Of a stretch of DNA of 64,000 nucleotides, positions 52,291 through 60,791 are shown in pieces. The translations under genes were made by a program, and so were the position numbers. The DNA lies in assembly GCF_009695765.1 (NCBI RefSeq), contig NZ_VUNI01000015.1, positions 1 through 64,000 of the forward strand. Reading direction: 5' to 3'. Source of the DNA: Roseburia porci. GTDB taxonomy: Bacteria > Bacillota > Clostridia > Lachnospirales > Lachnospiraceae. A model generated the notes under the pieces. The model searched no databases and was not told the DNA's origin. It saw only the letters and a program-made list of their open reading frames with translations. How positions within the stretch are numbered: the stretch's first letter is position 1; the number at the start of each line of letters is the position of its first letter.

Positions 52291-52611
52291 ATGGACAGAA
52301 TCAAAACGCATCCGATTCTCGGTGATACCGAGGAAGGAAAAATCGTGAATTTTACATATGATGGACAGACATTACAGGGAATCGAAGGAGAGCCGATTGC
52401 GGCGGCGCTTCGGGTGGCTGGTGTGATGACGCATCGTTACACAGCGAAAAAGCATGAACCGAGAGGCGTGTTCTGTGCGATCGGAAGATGCACGGACTGT
52501 GTCATGGTGGTTGATGGAAAGCCGAATATCAGGACCTGCATTACACCGCTGAAAGAGGGCATGGTTGTAAACACGCAGTATGGAGCATCGGCAGAAAAGG
52601 AGGAGTCATAA
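52291..52611 (+). CDS. (2Fe-2S) ferredoxin-like subunit of an amine/opine oxidase-type dehydrogenase
   Basis: A 106-residue Fer2_4 protein. The cluster ligands are CAIGRCTDC and a later Cys in IRTCITP. It matches the small A subunits of hydrogen-cyanide-synthase, opine-oxidase and proline-dehydrogenase-type FAD enzymes. Start after AAGGAGG. The stop overlaps the next ATG by one base, so it is translationally coupled to the large subunit. First gene downstream of MerR promoter 2. Confidence 0.9.
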   Translation: MDRIKTHPILGDTEEGKIVNFTYDGQTLQGIEGEPIAAALRVAGVMTHRYTAKKHEPRGVFCAIGRCTDCVMVVDGKPNIRTCITPLKEGMVVNTQYGASAEKEES

Positions 52612-54182
52612 TGGAAAGATATGATCTTATCGTGATCGGTGCTGGTCCGGCCGGACTTTCCGCAGCGATCGAGGCAGCAAAAAATGGATTAAAACCAATT
52701 GTATTTGATGAGAATGCAAGACCGGGAGGACAGTTATTCAAACAGATCCACAAGTTTTTTGGATCAAAGGAGCATAAGGCAAAAATCAGAGGTTTTAAGA
52801 TCGGAGACGATCTTCTGGCAGAGGCATCGGAAAATGGAGTACAGGTGGTATTAAACGCAACTGTCATGGGTCTTTATCCGGAAAAGGAAGTCACTGTCAA
52901 AATCGGAGAGGAAATCCATCATTATAAGGGAGACAGCATTCTGACTGCAACCGGAGCAAGCGAAAACATGGTTCCATTCCGCGGATGGACGACACCGGGA
53001 GTGATCGGAGCGGGAGCAGCACAGACGATGATGAACCTGCATCACATTAAGCCGGGCAATAAGGTTTTGATGCTTGGCTCCGGAAACGTCGGGCTTGTTG
53101 TAAGCTATCAGCTTTTGCAGGCCGGTTGTGAGGTTGTTGCAGTCGTCGATGCAGCACCGAGAATTGGAGGTTATGGTGTGCATGCAGCAAAAATCGCAAG
53201 ATGCGGGGTCCCGTTTTATCTGTCCAATACCATCGTTGAAGTCACCGGAGATGAGGCGGTGGATGGTGTAACGATTGCAGAGGTAGACAGGAATTTTCAG
53301 TTTATTCCGGGAACTGAGAAACATTTCGAGGTTGATACGGTGTGCGTGGCAGTCGGACTTTCTCCGATGGCACAGCTGTTAAAACAGGCAGGTTGTAAGA
53401 TGAAGGATACGCCGGGCGGATTTATCCCGGAATGTGATGAATATGGAGCAACCTCAGTACCGGGAATTTTTGCAGCAGGAGATGTGGCTGGAATCGAGGA
53501 AGCAAGCTCGGCAATGATCGAAGGAAGAATTGCAGGAGCTGCAATCGCAAATTACCTTGGTTATCTGGATGCCGATGGACTGAAGGAGAAAGAAAATTCG
53601 CTTGAGGATGCACTTGGAAGCCTGCGGCAGGGCATGTTTGCACCGAAAAACCGTGGCAAGCTTGTGACCAAGACGGAAGAGGGCATCGATACTTCCATGA
53701 ATCTGCTTGAAAAAGGCTTTGTGGCAGATGATGAGATTGAGCGTTATCCGGGAGTGACGCATACCGTTGGAATCCATCCGGTCATGGAATGCACACAGAA
53801 TATTCCGTGTAACCCGTGTCAGGATGCCTGTGCAAAGGGATGTATCAGTATTGGAGCCAATATTACATCACTTCCGGTCGTAAAAAACGATGTAAAATGC
53901 ATCGGTTGCGGAATGTGTGTTGCTTCCTGCTCGGGACAGGCAATTTTTCTTGTGGATGAGGATACAGGTGATGGTTATGGAACTGTAACACTTCCATATG
54001 AGTTCCTTCCGCTTCCGGAAACCGGAGAGAAGGGCATTGCACTCGGAAGAGACGGGAAAAAGGTTTGTGAAGCAGAGGTTGTAAGTGTACGGAGTGCAAA
54101 GGCGTTTGACCACACGAACCTGCTGACAATCAGAGTTCCATCGGACATGACGATGAAGGCAAGATTCTATAAAAGAGCTTAG
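52611..54182 (+). CDS. NAD(P)/FAD-dependent oxidoreductase with 4Fe-4S domain (large subunit)
   Basis: A 523-residue protein. N-terminal FAD fold LIVIGAGPAGLSAAIEAA, a second nucleotide fold VLMLGSGNVGLVVSYQL near residue 145, the FAAGDVAG FAD block near residue 288, and then Cys-rich segments (CTQNIPCNPCQDACAKGC; CIGCGMCVASC) that look like a BFD/ferredoxin-like double cluster region. The architecture resembles HcnB/OoxA large subunits fused to an iron-sulphur domain. With the subunits on either side it should oxidise an amine or amino compound and pass electrons onward. Confidence 0.9.
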   Translation: MERYDLIVIGAGPAGLSAAIEAAKNGLKPIVFDENARPGGQLFKQIHKFFGSKEHKAKIRGFKIGDDLLAEASENGVQVVLNATVMGLYPEKEVTVKIGEEIHHYKGDSILTATGASENMVPFRGWTTPGVIGAGAAQTMMNLHHIKPGNKVLMLGSGNVGLVVSYQLLQAGCEVVAVVDAAPRIGGYGVHAAKIARCGVPFYLSNTIVEVTGDEAVDGVTIAEVDRNFQFIPGTEKHFEVDTVCVAVGLSPMAQLLKQAGCKMKDTPGGFIPECDEYGATSVPGIFAAGDVAGIEEASSAMIEGRIAGAAIANYLGYLDADGLKEKENSLEDALGSLRQGMFAPKNRGKLVTKTEEGIDTSMNLLEKGFVADDEIERYPGVTHTVGIHPVMECTQNIPCNPCQDACAKGCISIGANITSLPVVKNDVKCIGCGMCVASCSGQAIFLVDEDTGDGYGTVTLPYEFLPLPETGEKGIALGRDGKKVCEAEVVSVRSAKAFDHTNLLTIRVPSDMTMKARFYKRA

Positions 54183-54194
54183 GAGGAGATACGG

Positions 54195-54527
54195 ATGAAG
54201 GATATACAGGAAAAACGAAAAGAAATCGGACCATTTATCCCGGGACCGGATGATGATCTTTTGATCTGCCGCTGCGAGGAGGTCACAAAAGGCGAGATCC
54301 GCCAGGCGGTTCATGCGGGAATGTTTACAATCGAAGAAATCCGGAGATTTTTACGTTGCGGAATGGGACTTTGCCAGGGGCAGACCTGTGGAAAGCTTGT
54401 AAAAGGAATTGTGGCGAGAGAACTTCAGGTATCTCCGGCAGAAATCGAACCGGCAACATCGAGAGCACCGATGCGGCCGACGGAAATGAGGATCATGGCA
54501 AAGGATGGAGGTGACGACCGTGAGTAA
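54195..54527 (+). CDS. BFD-like (2Fe-2S) subunit
   Basis: A 110-residue protein with a bacterioferritin-associated-ferredoxin fold: CRCEEVTKGEIRQAVHAG, then CGMGLCQGQTCGKLV, giving four Cys for a 2Fe-2S cluster. Start after AGGAGGAGATACGG. Its end overlaps the next gene by 8 nt. In related enzymes this module sits inside the large subunit; here it is separate, completing the electron-transfer set. Confidence 0.9.
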   Translation: MKDIQEKRKEIGPFIPGPDDDLLICRCEEVTKGEIRQAVHAGMFTIEEIRRFLRCGMGLCQGQTCGKLVKGIVARELQVSPAEIEPATSRAPMRPTEMRIMAKDGGDDRE

Positions 54528-55659
54528 GATGACAGCAGATGTAATTATTATCGGAGGCGGTGTAAATGGCTGTGCAACAGCATATTACCTCGCAAAAAAA
54601 GGAGTAAAGGACGTGGTTGTCCTTGAGGCAGACAAAAGCATCGGACATGGCGGCTCTTCCAGAAATGGTGGAGGAGTAAGGCAGTCTGGAAGAGACATGA
54701 GAGAACTTCCGTATGCGATGTATGCAGTCAATCATATGTGGCCGACTCTGTCAGAGGAGCTTGGTGTCGACGTCGAATATTACCAGAAAGGGAACCTTCG
54801 TATGGGAAAAACCGAGGCACATTTAAAGAAACTTGAAAATCTTGCGGCAAGATCACGGGAACTCGGACTGGATATGAACGTTGTGGATGCAAAGACTGTG
54901 AAGGAGATCTGCCCGTATCTGTCTGATGAAGTCATTGGTGCGAGCTGGTGTCCGACAGATGGACACGCAAATCCGATGGTCACAACACTTGCTTATTATA
55001 AGAGAGCCGTTGAAATGGGCGTGCGTTTCTTTACGGAAGCAAAAGTAGCATCGCTTGGATTATACAAGGGAAAACTCCGCAGGGTAATTTTGGAATCCGG
55101 TGAGGTATTTGAAGCGGAGACGGTGATCATTGCAGCCGGCTATGAGAGCCGCTATCTTGCAAGAACGGTTGGAATCGATGTTCCATTGTCTACCTATTTT
55201 GAAGAAGCGCTTGTAACAGAGATGCAGCCACATATGTTTGATATCATGCTTGGCTGCGCAGATGGTGATTTTTACGGACATCAGAGCAAACATGGTTCTT
55301 TTGTATTTGGTTCGGACAGCGGTCTGGAGGAAGAAATCGACATGCCGCTTACAGAACTGAAAACGTCATCGCTTACCGTTTCAGCAGGCTGCCGCGCAAT
55401 TATGAGCTATATTCCGCTGCTTGCAGATGCGAAGATCGTCCGCACCTGGGGTGGATGGATCGATATGTGCCACGATGGTGTGCCTGTCATCAGCAGAGTG
55501 GATGAGGTTCCTGGAATGATCCTTGCATGTGGATTTACCGGACACGGATTTGGAACAGCGCCGGCAGTCGGATTAATGCTTGCACAGATGGCACTTGGAG
55601 AAGAAACCGTTGTGGACATTTCCGCACTCAGTTATGACCGGTTCAAACCAGTGAGATAA
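54520..55659 (+). CDS. FAD-dependent amine/glycine oxidase-like catalytic subunit (DAO family)
   Basis: A 379-residue DAO-fold flavoprotein: DVIIIGGGVNGCATAYYLAK (FAD), GGSSRNGGGVRQSG, and the C-terminal ACGFTGHGFGTAPAVG. It resembles sarcosine oxidase beta and the HcnC/OoxB catalytic subunits, which oxidise C-N bonds. I use the GTG at 54520, which sits 5 nt from GGAGGTGA; the ATG at 54529 is 14 nt away. It is the substrate-oxidising member of the complex encoded from 52291. Confidence 0.9.
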   Translation: MSKMTADVIIIGGGVNGCATAYYLAKKGVKDVVVLEADKSIGHGGSSRNGGGVRQSGRDMRELPYAMYAVNHMWPTLSEELGVDVEYYQKGNLRMGKTEAHLKKLENLAARSRELGLDMNVVDAKTVKEICPYLSDEVIGASWCPTDGHANPMVTTLAYYKRAVEMGVRFFTEAKVASLGLYKGKLRRVILESGEVFEAETVIIAAGYESRYLARTVGIDVPLSTYFEEALVTEMQPHMFDIMLGCADGDFYGHQSKHGSFVFGSDSGLEEEIDMPLTELKTSSLTVSAGCRAIMSYIPLLADAKIVRTWGGWIDMCHDGVPVISRVDEVPGMILACGFTGHGFGTAPAVGLMLAQMALGEETVVDISALSYDRFKPVR

Positions 55660-55748
55660 ATGTGACAGGCAATTGTGGAATACATATATTTTGGCACTAA
55701 GCATATCATGGATGAAATTTTAGGCTGGAAATTCTGGAATTAAAGCTT

Positions 55749-55921
55749 GAATTCTCCGTTAATAACGGAAAATGGTTTATTACACCGAAAAATATGTAGA
55801 TTTCAATGTAATAAACAGCAGAGTCTCCGTACAGAAAAGAAAATTATTGATTACACCGTCAAATACTGAAAAACTGACGGTGTAATCACAAAGAAATGAC
55901 GATTTACGGAGAAAAGGATAA
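55749..55921 (-). repeat. intergenic repeat family B, copy 2 (inverted orientation)
   Basis: The reverse complement aligns along about 170 bp with 14338-14515, including the GATTACACCG...CGGTGTAATC hairpin (55850-55888) and CCGTTATTAACGGAGAATT. A further partial module (TTGGGCGTAA...TTTACGGAGAAT, 55948-55986) follows. It fills the 394-bp gap between the oxidase and the OCD genes; no separate promoter is obvious. Confidence 0.8.
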
Positions 55922-56053
55922 CTATCCGACATATCATAGCCATGAAATTGGGCGTAAAAGAAAAAAGATTTTCCTTTACGGAGAATATTACAGCATATTC
56001 CTGTGAATTTCGCAATTGCCTGGATAAGTATAACAGACAGGAGGAAAAGCAGT

Positions 56054-57199
56054 ATGGATACAAAGATTGAGTTTTTATTTTTAAATGAAGAAGACATGAT
56101 AAAAGCAGGGGTGCTGGATGCAGGCCACTGTGTGGATACAGTCGGAGAAGTCATGAGTTTATTAAGTTCCGGAGATTATCTGATGGGTGGAAAAGAACAT
56201 AATGATCATGGTATGCAGCTGATTTTTCCAAAGAAATCGGATATTCCGGGATTTCCACTTGAAGATTCAAGAGACCGCAGATTCATGGCAATGCCGGCCT
56301 ATCTGGGTGGAAGATTCCATCTGGCAGGAGAAAAATGGTACGGTTCCAACGGAAGAAATGCGAAAAAAGGGCTTCCGAGATCCATTCTTATGGTGACACT
56401 AAACGATGTGGAGACTGGACAGCCGCTTGCCTATATGTCCGCAAATCTGTTAAGTGCCATGAGAACCGGAGCAATGCCGGGACTGAGTGCTGTATATCTT
56501 GCAAGAAAGGATTCAAAAGTGCTCGCACTTCTTGGTGCAGGCGTTGTAAACCGTACTTCTTTAATGGCGATCATGGCAAAAATGCCGGGAATCGAAGAAG
56601 TTCGGATCAAGGGAAGTTCACCGACATCCAAGACAGCACAGGAACTGATGGAATTTGCAAAAGACAATTATCCGCAGTTAAAAGAGATTAAGATCTGCGG
56701 AAGCGTCGAAGAGACGGTTACAGGCGCGGATATCATCAGTGAAGCTGTTTCGGTTGCACCGCATAAATGGCCGGAGATCAAGCCGGAATGGATCAAAAAA
56801 GGCTGTCTGATTATCTCATCGGGCACAGTGGATGTCGATTATGAGTTTACGAAGAAGCATATCACAAAAGTCGTAGATAACATCGGGATGTACGAGGAAT
56901 ACATCAATGTCTACCAGGAATACGATGAGGCTGGAAAGCCGGTATCCATGGGAGTTCCAGGCATGGCATACGTCAATATGATCTCTGAGGGAGCAATCAA
57001 AAAAGAAGAAGTACAGCATCTCGGAGCAATTGTGCGAGGGGTAGAACCTGGAAGAAGCTCAGAAGATGAAATCATTATGATCAGTCTCGGCGGCATGCCG
57101 ATCCTTGATGTCGGCTGGGGATATGAATGCTATAAAAAGGCTCTGGAAAAGGGCATTGGAACAAAACTGAAACTCTGGGATACACCATTTATGGCGTAA
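56054..57199 (+). CDS. ornithine cyclodeaminase/mu-crystallin family protein, paralogue 1
   Basis: A 381-residue OCD-family NAD(P)-binding protein: substrate side DRRFMAMPAYLGGRFHLAGEKWYGSN, GLPRSILMVTLNDVETGQPL, MRTGAMPGLSAVYLARKDSK, and the Rossmann turn LLGAGVVNR. The family includes ornithine cyclodeaminases and imine or ketimine reductases. I recall relatives of this exact type being named tyramine oxidase subunit B, but cannot check it here. A paralogue is at 58602, beyond the MFS gene. Start after AGGAGGAAAAGCAGT. Confidence 0.9.
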   Translation: MDTKIEFLFLNEEDMIKAGVLDAGHCVDTVGEVMSLLSSGDYLMGGKEHNDHGMQLIFPKKSDIPGFPLEDSRDRRFMAMPAYLGGRFHLAGEKWYGSNGRNAKKGLPRSILMVTLNDVETGQPLAYMSANLLSAMRTGAMPGLSAVYLARKDSKVLALLGAGVVNRTSLMAIMAKMPGIEEVRIKGSSPTSKTAQELMEFAKDNYPQLKEIKICGSVEETVTGADIISEAVSVAPHKWPEIKPEWIKKGCLIISSGTVDVDYEFTKKHITKVVDNIGMYEEYINVYQEYDEAGKPVSMGVPGMAYVNMISEGAIKKEEVQHLGAIVRGVEPGRSSEDEIIMISLGGMPILDVGWGYECYKKALEKGIGTKLKLWDTPFMA

Positions 57200-57208
57200 G
57201 GAGTGCCT

Positions 57209-58474
57209 ATGAAACACAGCGCAAAGGAATTGAATGTCCGGTATTTTTGGCTTCAGGTACTGTTCTGGGGAGCTGCGGTCGTTCATTATGCCTATATGAC
57301 ACAGATCCTGCAGTCAAAAGGATTTACGGAAGTTGAGATCGGGGTGCTAAACAGTGTAAAACTTCTGGTTGGGGTGGTGTTTCAGGTCTGGATCGGCGCA
57401 TTTGCAGACCGCACCAGATATACGATTCCACTGAAGTATCTGATCGCAGTGCTGTCTGCGGGAGCAGGAATCCTGACCGTAGCGCTTTATATGGCAGGAC
57501 ATAATTTCATTCTGATGCTTGTTCTGTCCATGGGGTTTGGAATTACTTTTACAACTTTGCAGCCGCTTATCGATTCGCTGTCCATGCTGTATTGCAATCA
57601 TGGGGTGGATGTCAATTATGCCAAAGGCCGCATGGGAGGCTCGATCTCCTGGGCTCTCCTCTGTGTGCTGGCAGGATTGTACTGTGACTGGTTTGGTCTA
57701 AAAACGTTTCCACTCTGCGGACTTTTTCTGGTGCTTCTGCTTGCTGTCATGGCATGTTTTATGCCGTGGGAAAGCATCAGAAAGCAGAATCTGGTATCGG
57801 AAAAAAGAAAAAAGGCACGGGCGGATCAGAAAATAACGTCACAACAGGAAATGACGATGAATCAAACAATAACACCGCATACAGTTGGGTATCTGCTGAC
57901 GCATTATCCGGCATTTACAGCTTTTCTCATCGGGTCAACGGTGATGTTTATGGGATATAATTTCGGAACAACTTTTCTGATCGACATTTTTACCGGACTT
58001 GGCGGAAGCAATACACACTATGGGATTTCTGAATTTGTTATGGCAATCTCTGAAGTCCCTTCGGCAGTGATTATTTTAAAGCTTCGTCGTAAAATCCCGA
58101 TTCAGTGGATGATGGTGTGCTGCGCTTTTTTTATGACACTTAAAAACCTGATCCCGACCTATGCAGATAACATAGCAGTTGTGATCGCAGCACAGACCTG
58201 TGAAATGCTGGGACTTGGATTGTATTATGCGGGGAGTATTTTCTTTATTGAAGAGAATCTGCCGAAAGCAGATATCGTGAAGGGAACAACGCTGGTCAGT
58301 GTCGCAACGGTTGGAATCGGAGAAGGAATTGCCGCTTTTTTCTGTGGAATCATCCGCAGACAGATCGGATTGTATGGCCTTATGAAAACAGGAACATTAG
58401 CGAATGCACTTTCGATAATAATTTTTATATGGATGTGTACTTTAAAAAATAAGGAACCGTGGAAACCAGATTGA
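57209..58474 (+). CDS. MFS transporter, 12 TM
   Basis: A 421-residue major facilitator: VRYFWLQVLFWGAAVVHYAYM in TM1, ADRTRY in the cytoplasmic loop after TM2, and 12 hydrophobic segments with a charged central loop near residues 195-225. The overall pattern is close to the MFS_1-like / nucleoside:H+ symporter group. It lies 10 bp after the first OCD gene, so it probably moves a substrate, intermediate or product of the same pathway. The stop codon lies within the -35 region of MerR promoter 3. Confidence 0.88.
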   Translation: MKHSAKELNVRYFWLQVLFWGAAVVHYAYMTQILQSKGFTEVEIGVLNSVKLLVGVVFQVWIGAFADRTRYTIPLKYLIAVLSAGAGILTVALYMAGHNFILMLVLSMGFGITFTTLQPLIDSLSMLYCNHGVDVNYAKGRMGGSISWALLCVLAGLYCDWFGLKTFPLCGLFLVLLLAVMACFMPWESIRKQNLVSEKRKKARADQKITSQQEMTMNQTITPHTVGYLLTHYPAFTAFLIGSTVMFMGYNFGTTFLIDIFTGLGGSNTHYGISEFVMAISEVPSAVIILKLRRKIPIQWMMVCCAFFMTLKNLIPTYADNIAVVIAAQTCEMLGLGLYYAGSIFFIEENLPKADIVKGTTLVSVATVGIGEGIAAFFCGIIRRQIGLYGLMKTGTLANALSIIIFIWMCTLKNKEPWKPD

Positions 58475-58501
58475 CTATGGTATGGTTCGAGGGTTTATAT
58501 T
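58471..58501 (+). promoter_or_regulatory. MerR-type promoter 3 (amine/amide regulon)
   Basis: TTGACT (58471-58476) and TATATT (58496-58501) with a 19-bp spacer. The left operator arm CTATGGTAT equals the complement of the right arm of promoter 1; the right arm is degenerate. It faces the second OCD gene and overlaps the MFS stop codon. Confidence 0.7.
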
Positions 58502-58533
58502 AGAACAAAAATAAGATGAATACATAAATTCAG

Positions 58534-58580
58534 AAAAAGGCGAGGGTGCTCAAAACAGCATACCGCGCCTTTTCTTTTTC
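58534..58580 (+). terminator. leader terminator downstream of MerR promoter 3
   Basis: AAAAGGCG...GGTGCT pairs with AGCATACC...CGCCTTTT, followed by a T-rich tail, about 35 nt after the -10 element and 20 nt before the second OCD gene. Confidence 0.7.
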
Positions 58581-58601
58581 CATGAGATAGGAGTGATGGT
58601 T

Positions 58602-59807
58602 ATGACAACAGAAAGAGATGTAACATCGGAACCAGCAGGAAGAAAAAGCAATATCGAGAAGGAAAAAACGGAAGTCAGTTTTCTGTATCTGAGTGAGGAA
58701 GACATGGTCGATGCAGGGGTATTAAATGCAGCCAGATGCGTCGATGTCATGGAGGAAACAATCGGACTTATGGAAGATGGTGATTTTATCATGGGAGGGC
58801 CATACAACGATGCGCATGGACTCATGCTGTATTTTCCGAAAAAATCCCCGATTGAGAATTTCCCGATTAATAATTCGAGAGACCGCCGTTTTATCGCAAT
58901 GCCGGCGTATCTGGGAGGAAGATTTCACGTCGCCGGCGAAAAATGGTACGGCTCTAACGGTGATAACCGCAGAAAAGGCCTGCCGAGATCCATTCTCATG
59001 GTCATGTTAAATGATGTGGAGACCGGAAAACCGCTTGCCTACATGTCCGGCAACCTCCTTAGTTCCATGCGGACCGGTGCAATGCCGGGAATGGCAGCAA
59101 AGCTTTTAGCAGTCAAAAATGCCAAGGTGCTCACACTGCTCGGCTGTGGTGTTGTCAATAAAGCATGCCTGATGTCGATCATGACTGTGCGGCCTGAGAT
59201 CGAAACGATCAAGATCAAGGGAAGCTCCCCGACCTCGAAAACCGCGCTCAATATGAAAAGCTACATTGAAAAAAGCTACCCACGCGTAAAAAATGTCATC
59301 ATCTGTGCAACAATGGAAGAGGCAGTACGCGATGCGGATATCGTCAGCGAGGCAATTTCCTGTATGGCAGGGCAATGGCCGGAAGTAAAGAGGGAGTGGA
59401 TGAAGCCGGGACTTTTGTATATATCCTCAAGTACATTTAATATGGACTATAAAAGCATCGTCGATCTGAAAAAGGTCATCGACAATTATGGAATGTATGA
59501 AAATTACGCAGAAGAAGATGAACTTGGATACGATGAAGCCGGAAACCGTCTGCACACAGGCTGCATGGGTGAGGATTTTGTATACATGGTAGAAGACGGA
59601 CTGATCGAACGTGATTCCATCACGCAGATCGGACAGATCATCCGCGGAAAGAAGCCAGGGCGCGAATCGGATGATGAGATCATCCTCGTATCCATGGAAG
59701 GCATGCCGATCGAGGACGTTGCATGGGCTTACGAATGTTACACCTATGCACTTGTTCACGATATCGGAACGCGATTAAAAGTATGGGACAAACCGAGGGC
59801 ATTTTAA
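58602..59807 (+). CDS. ornithine cyclodeaminase family protein, paralogue 2
   Basis: A 401-residue paralogue of the protein at 56054: DRRFIAMPAYLGGRFHVAGE, GLPRSILMVMLNDVETGKPL, MRTGAMPGMAAKLLAVKNAK and the Rossmann turn LLGCGVVNK, with an N-terminal extension of about 25 charged residues. Of several possible starts (GTG 58593, ATG 58596, ATG 58602) the last is best spaced from AGGAG. Alone downstream of MerR promoter 3. Two variants in one cluster suggest two related substrates or a heteromer. Confidence 0.9.
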   Translation: MTTERDVTSEPAGRKSNIEKEKTEVSFLYLSEEDMVDAGVLNAARCVDVMEETIGLMEDGDFIMGGPYNDAHGLMLYFPKKSPIENFPINNSRDRRFIAMPAYLGGRFHVAGEKWYGSNGDNRRKGLPRSILMVMLNDVETGKPLAYMSGNLLSSMRTGAMPGMAAKLLAVKNAKVLTLLGCGVVNKACLMSIMTVRPEIETIKIKGSSPTSKTALNMKSYIEKSYPRVKNVIICATMEEAVRDADIVSEAISCMAGQWPEVKREWMKPGLLYISSSTFNMDYKSIVDLKKVIDNYGMYENYAEEDELGYDEAGNRLHTGCMGEDFVYMVEDGLIERDSITQIGQIIRGKKPGRESDDEIILVSMEGMPIEDVAWAYECYTYALVHDIGTRLKVWDKPRAF

Positions 59808-59861
59808 AAAATATAGAATTGTAATAGAACTGGACCGGACAGCCCCAAACTTATGCAAAAA

Positions 59862-59903
59862 CAATACAAATGTATTGGAATAGAAATAGTTTTGCATTAT
59901 AAT
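59862..59903 (+). promoter_or_regulatory. toxin-antitoxin promoter and operator
   Basis: TTGGAA (59875-59880), 17-bp spacer, TATAAT (59898-59903). CAATACA-AA-TGTATTG (59862-59877) is a perfect 7-2-7 inverted repeat that overlaps the -35 element, as expected for RelB-type autorepression. Confidence 0.72.
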
Positions 59904-59934
59904 AAAGAAAACAGATGGAAGTGAGGTGCTGGAC

Positions 59935-60222
59935 ATGGCTAGTACAATTCAGGTCAGAGTAGAAGACGAGTTAAAGCGTAAATCAGACGCTCTATTTAAG
60001 GATTTGGGTACAGATACAACAACAGCAATCAGAATGTTTTTAACACAGGCTGTTGCGACAAATGGATTTCCTTTTGAAATAAAAAGACAGATAGAATCAA
60101 ATCCATATTCACCAATGACCGAGAAAGAGATGCTTGCAAAATTGGAAAAATCCAGGGAACAGGGAATGTTCAGGGATGCAGATCATGTGATTTCTGATAT
60201 GAGGTCGAAGTATGGATTATAA
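59935..60222 (+). CDS. RelB/DinJ family antitoxin
   Basis: A 95-residue protein with an N-terminal ribbon-helix-helix (STIQVRVEDELKRKSDALFK, DTTTAIRMFLTQAV) and a C-terminal toxin-wrapping tail (YSPMTEKEMLAKLEKSREQG). The start is at 59935, after GAGGTGCTGGAC. It overlaps the toxin gene by 11 nt and should repress the operon through the upstream palindrome. Confidence 0.92.
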   Translation: MASTIQVRVEDELKRKSDALFKDLGTDTTTAIRMFLTQAVATNGFPFEIKRQIESNPYSPMTEKEMLAKLEKSREQGMFRDADHVISDMRSKYGL

Positions 60223-60526
60223 GATTGTTTTGATGAGGAATGCGGAGGAGGATCTTGATAGATTCATCACACATCTTTTGTTTGAAAAGAAAAGTGAGCA
60301 GGCTGCAAGAAATTTATTAAATGATTTTGAAGCAACAAAAACAAGTCTGTCAAATGTTGCCGGGAGCCTGAAATTTTGTGATAATCCCAAACTGAGAGAA
60401 TTAGGATATCGAAGAATCAATTTTTTATCCCATCGATATTTTATGCTTTATCGTATTGAAAACGATACTGTTTATGTGGATAATATTTTTCATGAATTGC
60501 AGGATTACGAAAATAAAATGAATTAA
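60212..60526 (+). CDS. RelE/ParE-type toxin
   Basis: A 104-residue RelE/ParE superfamily protein: YKIVLMRNAEEDLDRFITHL, LRELGYRRINFLSHRYFMLY and the final VYVDNIFHELQDYENKM. ParE members poison gyrase while RelE members cut ribosome-bound mRNA; the C-terminus, with a His and Tyr but few basic residues, does not decide between them. Encoded directly after and overlapping the antitoxin; the pair looks intact. Confidence 0.88.
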   Translation: MDYKIVLMRNAEEDLDRFITHLLFEKKSEQAARNLLNDFEATKTSLSNVAGSLKFCDNPKLRELGYRRINFLSHRYFMLYRIENDTVYVDNIFHELQDYENKMN

Positions 60527-60635
60527 ATATTGAATATAAATTCCTACCCATTTGGAAAATCAAATTGGAGGATATGACAAATGCGGCGACAGAAATTATG
60601 TTCAAGGTAATATGATTATATAATGAAGAGATATT

Positions 60636-60672
60636 AAGGACACTCAGGCTATATGGCTTGGGTGCCTTTTTG
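60636..60672 (+). terminator. intrinsic terminator
   Basis: AAGGACACTCAGGC and GCTTGGGTGCCTT form an imperfect stem with a T5 tail. The 265-bp gap from 60527 to 60791 otherwise holds no recognisable gene. Confidence 0.6.
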
Positions 60673-60791
60673 GCTGGTGGAGATATAGTTTATATGGTAA
60701 AATAGAGATTGAAAATGAAACTTTATTGAAATTAATATATTACTGCAGGAGGGCACAGTGTGTCTTTGGAGTAAAAAAGGAGGCTCACCAT

